DNA of 64,000 nt from Bradyrhizobium guangxiense (GTDB lineage Bacteria; Pseudomonadota; Alphaproteobacteria; Rhizobiales; Xanthobacteraceae). The stretch is from positions 4,866,501 to 4,930,500 of the forward strand of contig NZ_CP022219.1 in assembly GCF_004114915.1 (NCBI RefSeq), in the 5' to 3' direction. Within the stretch, counting starts at the first letter, position 1; every line of letters starts with the position of its first letter. This document shows positions 43,460-50,493 of the stretch, one piece after another. The notes below the pieces were generated by a model. The model ran no database searches. It saw only the letters and a program-made list of their open reading frames with translations, and was not told the DNA's origin. The position numbers and the translations under genes were made by a program.

Positions 43460-44914
43460 CTAAGTTGGCGTCGGCCGTGTCGCAACGCCCTTCGGGTCGC
43501 CGCTGAGGCTGACCATGGTTCCAGCGTTCTCACTATCTTGTGGCGCATCCAAAGCCAGCGGTCGGCCATGGGTTTCGATGCCGAACAGCGTGAAGGCAAG
43601 CCCGATCGCAAGACCGCAGGCGGCCAAAAACAGGAACGCGGGCGTCACCGCGTCGATGGTGGCTTTCGGCGTGATCAGGTTCGAGGTGCCCGCGATAAGT
43701 GCCAGACACAACGGGCCTGCGATCTTGCCGACGCCGTTGGCCGCCTGCGCGAGGCCGACGCCGCGCGCGCTCAGGCGAACCGGGAAGATCTCGGCTGAGT
43801 AGGGAGCGATGTTGGAGAAGCCGCCCTCGAAGAACAAGGCAGCCGGGATCAGCAGCACGACAAAGGCGGGATAGCCGAACAGGGTGCGGTCGAAAAATAC
43901 ACCCGCAGTGCCGAGCGACACCGCAATGCCGTAGCCCATGATCGCGCCGCAACGCCGCCGTCCGATCCATTGCGGCAGCACCGAGAAGATGGCCCGTCCG
44001 ACCATGCCTGTGAGCGACACGATCACGAACAAATGAGCGGCCTCGACCGGCGACACTCCCGTCAACAATGCGACGATCGTCGGTCCCCACAGAAACACGC
44101 CGTAGTTGGCGGTACTGGCGCCGAACCAGACAATCACCGTCAGCCAGAAGCGCCTTGGCTCCGCGAGCAACTCGGAGAAACCCGCGCCGTGCGGGCGGAC
44201 GGCGCGTTCGACCGCCGGCGGGGGCAAGGCATCGGGCGCTACTCGCAGGGCCCGCGCCACGATTCGGCGCGCATCAGCATCGCGACCGCGCGACACCAGC
44301 CAGCGCACCGATTCCGGCATGATCAACGCGATCAGGAGCGCCGGCACGAGCGGCAGGAAGCCCAATGCGGCAAGCCCCCGCCAGCCAATATGCTGCAGCA
44401 GCGTCGCCGCCGAGAGCGAGGCAGCGAGGATGCCAAGCGAGACCGGGATCACGGTGGCGCTGGTGATCACGGTCCGATGGCGAGTCGGCGTATATTCGAC
44501 GATCAGAGGCACCGCGACGGACGCAGCGGCACCGACGCCGAAACCGACGAAGAAGCGGAGTACGGCGAAGGTGATCCAGGCGCCATCGGCAATGAAGGAG
44601 ACCGAGCCTGCACTCAACGCGCACAAGGTGACGCCAGCCACCAGCAGCGCCTTGCGTCCGAAGCGATCTGCGAGCGCGCCCCATGCCAGCGATCCCAGAA
44701 TGGCGCCGACGCCTGCAGCGAGCAGGATCAGCGAGGTCTGCCCGAAGCTCAGCTGCCATTGCGGCGCCAGAACAGCGACCAGGAAGCCGACGACGAAATA
44801 GTCGAAATAGTCGAACATGCTGGTAGAGACGCTGAGTGCGATGCTGATCCAATAGCGCGCATCGAGCCGCGCTTGGTCATAGGCCGTGACCAGATCCTCC
44901 TTGACTTCCACCAT
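43460..44914 (-). CDS. MFS transporter (aromatic acid:H+ symporter-like)
   Basis: A 484-residue transporter with 12 helices. MFS signature GALADRFGRKALL between helices 2 and 3, and RFFVGFGVGAAASVAVPLIVEYTPTR-type motif (split here) near helix 5. Similar to AAHS/MHS carriers for aromatic acids. It probably imports the operon's substrate. The ATG overlaps the hydrolase gene by 38 nt; a later start is possible. Confidence 0.85.
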   Translation of the reverse strand: MVEVKEDLVTAYDQARLDARYWISIALSVSTSMFDYFDYFVVGFLVAVLAPQWQLSFGQTSLILLAAGVGAILGSLAWGALADRFGRKALLVAGVTLCALSAGSVSFIADGAWITFAVLRFFVGFGVGAAASVAVPLIVEYTPTRHRTVITSATVIPVSLGILAASLSAATLLQHIGWRGLAALGFLPLVPALLIALIMPESVRWLVSRGRDADARRIVARALRVAPDALPPPAVERAVRPHGAGFSELLAEPRRFWLTVIVWFGASTANYGVFLWGPTIVALLTGVSPVEAAHLFVIVSLTGMVGRAIFSVLPQWIGRRRCGAIMGYGIAVSLGTAGVFFDRTLFGYPAFVVLLIPAALFFEGGFSNIAPYSAEIFPVRLSARGVGLAQAANGVGKIAGPLCLALIAGTSNLITPKATIDAVTPAFLFLAACGLAIGLAFTLFGIETHGRPLALDAPQDSENAGTMVSLSGDPKGVATRPTPT

Positions 44915-45722
44915 GGTCGTTCTCCTCCGCGGTATCTTCTGCTTTTTTGCTTTTTAGAAAGGCGATCACCTGTGCCGCAACCGCGGCCGGATCCTGAATA
45001 ATGCCGACATGGCCGACGCCGTCGATCACCGCGGTTCGTGCCCCCGCAATCTCGCGCGCCAGCGACAGCGTGTGCGCCGGTGGGATCAGGTGATCGTCCC
45101 GGCCGGCCAGCACCAGCGTCGGCGCGTGGATGTCGGCGAGCGATATCGCTGTCGGTTGCGCCAGTACCGCGCTGCGGCGCTCGCGCTGGCCGGCATCGCG
45201 CTTGTTGCCCGTGAAAATGCGGAGCGCCTGCGGGTTGGCCGCTATGTAGTCCGGCGGGAAGAAATATTCGGCGAAGGCCGGCAGCGACTCCGGCAACTTC
45301 GCCCGCAGCTCGGCAAACCGGGGAAAACCTTCGGGATTGATCGACGCCACCGATACGCCCACGCGAAACGTCGAGGAGAGCACCAGGCGGTCGATGCACG
45401 CGGGGTGCCGGACCGCCGCCACCTGAGCAATGGCGCCGCCGAACGAGGTGCCGAACACGTGGGCGCGGGCCAGGCCGAGGGCTGCTACGAGGGCGGCGAG
45501 ATCGTCAGCAAGCTCGCCAAAACCATAGGGCGTGGCCGGATTGCGCGTGCCGCCGGAATCGCGCTGGTCATAGGCGATGACGGTGAAATGCGGCTCGAGC
45601 TGGGCAGCAAACGCATCGAACATGGAATGATCGGCTTCCGCGCCGTGCAGCAGCACCAGCGGTGGGCCGCCGCCGGTGCGCTTGAAGCTGATCGAGATGC
45701 CGTCGGCCTCTACGCGCTCCAT
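44877..45722 (-). CDS. Alpha/beta hydrolase (ring-cleavage or ester hydrolase type)
   Basis: A 281-residue cytosolic hydrolase: oxyanion LLHGAEADHS, nucleophile elbow FGTSFGG, acid LAGRDDHL and His in GVGHVG. Similar to 3-oxoadipate enol-lactonase and meta-cleavage hydrolases. With the FAD monooxygenase next to it, it would act on a hydroxylated aromatic product. ATG 45722 is 2 nt after the monooxygenase stop. Confidence 0.82.
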   Translation of the reverse strand: MERVEADGISISFKRTGGGPPLVLLHGAEADHSMFDAFAAQLEPHFTVIAYDQRDSGGTRNPATPYGFGELADDLAALVAALGLARAHVFGTSFGGAIAQVAAVRHPACIDRLVLSSTFRVGVSVASINPEGFPRFAELRAKLPESLPAFAEYFFPPDYIAANPQALRIFTGNKRDAGQRERRSAVLAQPTAISLADIHAPTLVLAGRDDHLIPPAHTLSLAREIAGARTAVIDGVGHVGIIQDPAAVAAQVIAFLKSKKAEDTAEENDHGGSQGGSGHGL

Positions 45723-45724
45723 GG

Positions 45725-47347
45725 CTAGTGCAACACCGTTTGCAGCGCGGCAACAAGCTCGCGCGCGGGGTTTTCCGGGATGTAAGGAATGCGCCAGGCT
45801 ACATGGCCATCGGGCCGCACCAATACGGCGCCGCGCTGCCCCATCTGGATGCCGTCGGAGGAATGCGCATTCGGCAGCTGCTGGAGGTTGAGGCGAATGC
45901 CGGCCTTCTCCGACACGGCGCGGCCCGCCTCCAGCCATGCCTCGCCGAGCGGGCCGGCGACCACAGTGAACTCCTTGTCGAACCAGTCGAGCGTGGAGTG
46001 TTTCCGCGCCATGTCGAGCCACAGATGCGGGAAGCGGCCGCCCGGGCGATCCGAGGGAAAATAGTAGCGCGTCAGGTGACCGCCGCGCGGGGTGCCGTCA
46101 GGAATGACGGCGCCTTCCTCATAGGAGAAACCGAGTCCCTGGCCGATCGAGTGCAGATGATTGTCGAGATCGTTGACCCAGAAGCGGACGCGGTCCTCAT
46201 TGCCCGAGCGCACCGCATCGTCGAGACGACGGAAGCGGATCATGTTGCCGTAGGAAAAATCGGCGTTGGATTGCGCCACGGGGCGGCGCTCGGCGTCGTA
46301 AGACTCGAGCAGCTTGTCCGAGGCGAGCCCGCGCAGGACGTAAGCCAACTTCCAGGCGAGGTTGTGTGCATCCTGCCCCCCCGAGTTCAGGCCGACCCCG
46401 CCAGTCGGCGGGAAGCGATGTGCGGCATCGCCGACCACGAACACGCGGTTTTTCTTGAACTGCGACGCCACCTGCTTGCTCATGCGCCAGATCGAGCGAT
46501 TGAGCAGTGTCACGTCGAGATCGGGCACGCCGACATGGGTGCGGATGATCTCGACCGTCTCGGCATCGGTCCACGGCCGCGCCCGCTCGTCCTTCTCCTC
46601 GCCGATCTGGATGACCGACAGCCAGCGGTCGCGGCCGTTGGTGTTGAGAATGGCGGCTCGCCGCGGCACACCCGGCTTGTCGCTATAGACCTGATAGCCG
46701 GCCGCCTCGCGCGTGATCGGGAAGCGCGACAGATCGGCGCGCCAATATTCGTTCAGCATCACCGCAAGGGTCGATGGACCCACCACGTCGATGCCGGCGC
46801 GGCGCCGCGTCTGGCTCCCGGCGCCGTCACAAGCCAGCAGATATTTCGCGTGCCAGAATTCGCTGCGGCCGGTTTCCACCGAACGGGTCTCGCAGACGAC
46901 GCCGTCTTCAGCCTCCTCGAAGCCGACGAACTCGGTGGAGAATTGCACCTGGACGAGGTTGGAATGCGCGATGACCTTGTAGATCTCCTCTTCGACCGCA
47001 TCCTGCGCCACCAGCGATTTCCACGACGGCGTTTGCCCGAGATGGGGCTCGGGACGCGAGCGGCTGATCTCGCGGCCGACAATGCTCTCCACCTGCACGA
47101 ACACATCAGTGGAATCCTGCAGGCCACGGTCGCGGATCGCCTGCTCGATGCCCCACTGGCGGAAGATTTCCATGGTGCGCACCCAGCAGCCGCGCGATTT
47201 CGGATGATCTGTAGTGGTTGGGCTCTTCTCGACAATGATGGCATCGATGCCGAAGCGATCGAGCAGAAGCCCCATCGCAAGTCCGACCGGCCCGCCGCCC
47301 ACGATCATGATAGATGTGCGGCGTTGCGTCTCCGAAGACGTGCCCAT
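45725..47347 (-). CDS. FAD-dependent aromatic monooxygenase
   Basis: A 540-residue class A flavin hydroxylase of the PheA/TfdB/MhpA type. Visible are the dinucleotide motif IVGGGPVGLAMGLLLD at about 15-30, the DG motif CDGAGSQTRR and the GD motif VVGDAAHRFPPTGGVGLNSG, followed by a C-terminal thioredoxin-like domain. It hydroxylates a phenolic ring using NAD(P)H and O2. ATG 47347 follows a GGAAGGA site. First gene of the leftward operon, divergent from the LysR gene. Confidence 0.88.
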   Translation of the reverse strand: MGTSSETQRRTSIMIVGGGPVGLAMGLLLDRFGIDAIIVEKSPTTTDHPKSRGCWVRTMEIFRQWGIEQAIRDRGLQDSTDVFVQVESIVGREISRSRPEPHLGQTPSWKSLVAQDAVEEEIYKVIAHSNLVQVQFSTEFVGFEEAEDGVVCETRSVETGRSEFWHAKYLLACDGAGSQTRRRAGIDVVGPSTLAVMLNEYWRADLSRFPITREAAGYQVYSDKPGVPRRAAILNTNGRDRWLSVIQIGEEKDERARPWTDAETVEIIRTHVGVPDLDVTLLNRSIWRMSKQVASQFKKNRVFVVGDAAHRFPPTGGVGLNSGGQDAHNLAWKLAYVLRGLASDKLLESYDAERRPVAQSNADFSYGNMIRFRRLDDAVRSGNEDRVRFWVNDLDNHLHSIGQGLGFSYEEGAVIPDGTPRGGHLTRYYFPSDRPGGRFPHLWLDMARKHSTLDWFDKEFTVVAGPLGEAWLEAGRAVSEKAGIRLNLQQLPNAHSSDGIQMGQRGAVLVRPDGHVAWRIPYIPENPARELVAALQTVLH

Positions 47348-47412
47348 TGGCGTATCCTTCCCCGTTGGTCTTTGTTGGCCGCAGGATGCGCCGATTTTGA
47401 CATCTCGCAAGA

Positions 47413-47447
47413 ATATGTTTGATATGTTTCCGATCTCGTTTCGAGAT
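47413..47447. promoter_or_regulatory. LysR-type operator candidates
   Basis: Two symmetrical elements lie in the 112-nt divergent promoter: ATATGTTTGATAT (47413-47425) and ATCTCG-N3-CGAGAT (47433-47447). LysR regulators usually bind such paired sites between divergent genes. Confidence 0.45.
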
Positions 47448-47459
47448 GGGGGGCCGTCA

Positions 47460-48371
47460 ATGGACCTGCGTCAACTTCGCTATTTCATCGCCGTGGCCGA
47501 GCGCGGCGGCTTCGGGGCTGCGGCGAGCAGCGTCAACGTCGCGCAGTCCGCACTCAGCCGACACATCAAGGAGCTGGAGCATGAGTTCGGCGGCGTCCTG
47601 CTGACGCGTACCGCGCGCGGGGTCGCTTTGACGGAATCAGGCAAGGTGCTGCTCGAGCGCGGACGCTGGCTGCTCGGCCTGGTCGAGGACATCAAGGCCG
47701 AGGTGCGCACCGAGAACCGCGAGCCGAGCGGCACCGTGCGGCTCGGCGCGCCGCCTTCTCTCGGTGAGGTGTTCTATCCGCCGCTCGCCCAACTGGTCGC
47801 CGAACGTCTTCCGCGCGTGAGCTTGGAGCTCAGCGAGGGACTGACCGAATTGGCCAGCGATCGGCTGCTGCGCGGCCAGCTCGATCTCGCCATCCTCACC
47901 TCGCCGATGCCGAACGGTCATCTCGATTACGACACGCTTGTCGTCGAGCAGACCTACCTGATCGGTCCGCCGCGCGATCCCCTGCTCAAGCGTGGCAAGC
48001 TCACGCGCGCCGAATTCAAGACCCTGCCACGCGCCGTGCTGCCGCTGAGCCGCTCGCCATCCCCGCCGGAGGTCGCGAGCCGATTGCGCGTCGACAGCTC
48101 GAGCTCAATGAAGCGCATGGTGGCCTCGGGACTCGGCTATGCGCTGATGCCCTATTCCGGAATCTACCGCGAGGTGGCGGCCGGCGCGCTTTCGGCCGTT
48201 CCGCTGTCTTGGATGAATGCAAACCGCATCCTGGCCTTGCCGCGTGGCCGTCCCGTCAGCCGGGCCACGCGCGAGACCATGGCGCTCTTGAAGGAGATTT
48301 GCGGTGATTTGATGCGCGACGGCATCATCCGACCCAGCCGTGGCGCGCGCGCCGGGAAGACCAATATCTGA
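47460..48371 (+). CDS. LysR-family transcriptional regulator
   Basis: A 303-residue LysR protein: helix-turn-helix MDLRQLRYFIAVAERGGFGA ... QSALSRHIKELE, then a substrate-binding effector domain. It is divergent from the monooxygenase operon and likely activates it when the aromatic substrate is present. ATG 47460 gives the canonical start MDLRQLRYF. Confidence 0.9.
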   Translation: MDLRQLRYFIAVAERGGFGAAASSVNVAQSALSRHIKELEHEFGGVLLTRTARGVALTESGKVLLERGRWLLGLVEDIKAEVRTENREPSGTVRLGAPPSLGEVFYPPLAQLVAERLPRVSLELSEGLTELASDRLLRGQLDLAILTSPMPNGHLDYDTLVVEQTYLIGPPRDPLLKRGKLTRAEFKTLPRAVLPLSRSPSPPEVASRLRVDSSSSMKRMVASGLGYALMPYSGIYREVAAGALSAVPLSWMNANRILALPRGRPVSRATRETMALLKEICGDLMRDGIIRPSRGARAGKTNI

Positions 48372-48560
48372 TCAAGCGTCGAGCAATATCTTCACACGAG
48401 CGGCACGGCCTCGCGTTCACCGACGCATGCATTTTGCCGAGACGAAAGGCGCGGAGATCACGTTCGGCTTTGCCACGAACGCAAATGAAAGTGGGCCATA
48501 TAGCCGCCGATCGCCTGTCGGAATGGCCGGCTACCAAGGTCCCTAAGCTATTGAAAAGCT
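48372..48560. other. Intergenic region, no gene seen
   Basis: 189 nt between the LysR stop and the second tRNA fragment. No convincing frame, repeat or terminator. Confidence 0.4.
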
Positions 48561-48605
48561 TGGTGGGCGCACCAGGGCTCGAACCTGGGACCCGCTGATT
48601 AAGAG
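48561..48605 (-). repeat. 3' fragment of tRNA-Lys(CTT); putative attachment-site scar B
   Basis: On the minus strand it covers anticodon loop (CTCTTAA), 3' anticodon stem, variable loop, T-arm and acceptor 3' strand GCGCCC-A-CCA. It stops inside the anticodon stem. It is identical to 42033-42077 except position 5. The acceptor strand TGCGCCC would pair with GGGCGCA, an ordinary 5' end, so this copy looks closer to the intact gene than copy A. Confidence 0.85.
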
Positions 48606-48950
48606 GCCGATGATTTGGCCGGAAAATCAACGCCCAATCCGACAACTGAGCCGTCAGACCTGAATTGAACCCTCAGCAGATACTCTCTTTGTCGGAATGA
48701 CGAAGTCCCGGTTGATCAGCGCGGAGGAACGCGAGACAATGCGTATCCGAAACCATTCCGGCCTTCACTATAGCGCTCCTGCTGTCGGACTGCGGAGGCC
48801 TTCATCGGGGTTAGGAACCTCCACGGCATGCTCGCATTGCCCGTCTTTCTAGCGCGAAAGCACTGGACCGGATTACGCAAGTGGCACACCGTCACGACGG
48901 TGCATAGCGGCGATGGCCGCGTGAACAAGCGGCGGAACCGAGGATGATGG
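48606..48950. other. 345-nt region without a gene
   Basis: No supported gene between tRNA fragment B and the small membrane-protein gene. The last 15 nt contain the GAGG ribosome-binding site of that gene. Nothing else was recognised. Confidence 0.4.
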
Positions 48951-49073
48951 ATGTTTGAAGACCTGCGTGCGATCATTCAGCCCGGCGCGATCTTCGCCGT
49001 CTTCATCGTGCTGGCCCTGATGGGAGCGGCCGACGCGGCCATCTTCATCGCGACCAGAGGATGGCCGTTCTAA
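48951..49073 (+). CDS. Predicted 40-residue single-pass membrane protein
   Basis: ATG at 48951, GAGG 6 nt upstream region, TAA stop at 49071. The product starts MFEDLRAIIQPG, followed by one hydrophobic helix (AIFAVFIVLALMGAADAAIF) and a short end TRGWPF. Such tiny proteins are often part of or regulators of membrane complexes. It lies 410 nt before the oxidase operon. No family was recognised; it is supported by helix, ribosome-binding site and codon choice only. Confidence 0.5.
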   Translation: MFEDLRAIIQPGAIFAVFIVLALMGAADAAIFIATRGWPF

Positions 49074-49141
49074 TCAGGCGGTCCGATGGTTGATGTTGGA
49101 CATATCATCTCACCGGCGCGGCGCGCTCGGCTCCACCTTCG

Positions 49142-49426
49142 CGAATAGCCTCCTATCCCCAATATCAGCGTAGCGCAGTCGTTGGTCGGCTCCTCATTTT
49201 AATCGGTCTGCAATTCATCGTCGCTTTCGAGGTGGCCCATGCCGAAGCGGATGTGCGGACGGCCATTTGGCACCAAGACATTGACCGCATTGACGATGTC
49301 GGCGCGGTCGTGCTCGAGGCCGACAGCAAGTTCAGCGTCATCAAGCAGCTCGGATCCAGCGCCTCCGCGATTGCCGACGTCCCGGAGCTTGGCGGCTTCC
49401 ACTCCTCCAACCGCTCCGACGAATAG
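49142..49426 (+). pseudogene. C-terminal remnant of a DUF421 (YetF-like) membrane protein
   Basis: The frame reads LLILIGLQFIVAFEV, then EADVRTAIWHQDIDRIDDVG and AVVLEADSKFSVIKQLGSS, the pattern at the end of DUF421 proteins (VLE.DG.FSVI). There is no start codon with a ribosome-binding site and the membrane half is missing. It is therefore likely a relic. The window of similarity is short, so it stays tentative. Confidence 0.5.
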
Positions 49427-49482
49427 GAACCTTCATACGATTGACCGGTTCGCCCTCCAACAGGGGTGCACGGCGAACATTG

Positions 49483-50493
49483 ATGCCTGTCAGGATTCGA
49501 ACGGCTCTGCTGCCATTTGCGACGTTGCCGCTGGCCGCTTGCGCCGGCCGGCAGTCCGCGCTCGATCCGCAGGGGCTTCAGTCCGAGCAGATTTTCCAGA
49601 CCTTCTTCATCTTCCTGATCGTCGCGGCCGTCGTATGGATTGCCGTCGTGACCGTGCTTTGCGTCGGTATGCTGCGCCGGAAGCACGGGGCCGACCGGCC
49701 GCTTGCGCTGCACCAGTCCTTTGAGCGGACCAGCGGTCGCATCGTTTTCGTGTTGGGCCTCGCGACCCTCGTCGTCGTGCTCGGACTGTCGATCGTCAGC
49801 TATGCCGGTCAGCGCATCGTCTTTGCCAAGGACGAGCATGCTCTCACCCTCAAGATCATCGGCCACCAATGGTGGTGGGAGGTCCGTTACGAGGACGACA
49901 GCCCCGACAGGAGCTTCGTGACCGCGAACGAAATCCGCATTCCGATCGGCCAGCCGGTGAAGGTCGAGCTTGAAACCGCCGACGTGATCCACAGCTTTTG
50001 GGTGCCGAGCCTGACCGGGAAGATGGACCTCATCACCGGGCAGAAGAACGAGCTGCAATTCACGGCGAAGAATGCCGGCGTCTATCGCGGCCAGTGCGCC
50101 GAATTCTGCGGGCTTCAGCACGCGCACATGGCCTTCGCTGTGTTCGCACTGTCGCCGGACGAATTCGGTCGCTGGCGCGACCACGAAAACCAGAGCGCGA
50201 GCAGTCCGGCCGACCCGCTCGGCAAGCAGGGCGAACAGCTGTTCCGCGCAAGAGGCTGTGCGCTCTGCCATGCGATCCGTGGCACGCTCGCCGGCGGCCA
50301 GCTCGGCCCCGACCTCACCCATATCGGCAGCCGGACGACGGTCGCAGCCGGAACGCTGCCGATGTCGTCGGCAACCCTCGCCGCCTGGATTGCCGATCCC
50401 CAGCACGTCAAGCCCGGAAACAATATGCCGAAGATGCCGCTGCAATCCGACGAGCTTATCGCGATTGTTCACTATTTGGAGCAACTCAAGTGA
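49483..50493 (+). CDS. coxB: Cytochrome c oxidase subunit II with fused cytochrome c domain
   Basis: A 336-residue lipoprotein (lipobox LPLAAC, Cys20) with two transmembrane segments (about 37-64 and 87-107). CuA ligands: H170, C205, C209, H213, M216 (GQCAEFCGLQHAHM); the aromatic patch HQWWWEVRY is kept. A C-terminal cytochrome c domain carries CALCH at 259-263. It is therefore a caa3-type subunit II. ATG 49483 gives the lipoprotein signal. The stop overlaps the subunit I start (GTGA). The layout resembles the alternative coxMNOP oxidase of Bradyrhizobium. Confidence 0.9.
   Translation: MPVRIRTALLPFATLPLAACAGRQSALDPQGLQSEQIFQTFFIFLIVAAVVWIAVVTVLCVGMLRRKHGADRPLALHQSFERTSGRIVFVLGLATLVVVLGLSIVSYAGQRIVFAKDEHALTLKIIGHQWWWEVRYEDDSPDRSFVTANEIRIPIGQPVKVELETADVIHSFWVPSLTGKMDLITGQKNELQFTAKNAGVYRGQCAEFCGLQHAHMAFAVFALSPDEFGRWRDHENQSASSPADPLGKQGEQLFRARGCALCHAIRGTLAGGQLGPDLTHIGSRTTVAAGTLPMSSATLAAWIADPQHVKPGNNMPKMPLQSDELIAIVHYLEQLK

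Noticed and set aside
42083..48560. Integrase or transposase inside the putative island
   Set aside because: All frames there are explained by the five catabolic and regulatory genes; no recombinase motif was found.
49199..49402. 67-codon minus-strand frame
   Set aside because: It is the shadow of the plus-strand DUF421 remnant, which has a recognisable pattern.
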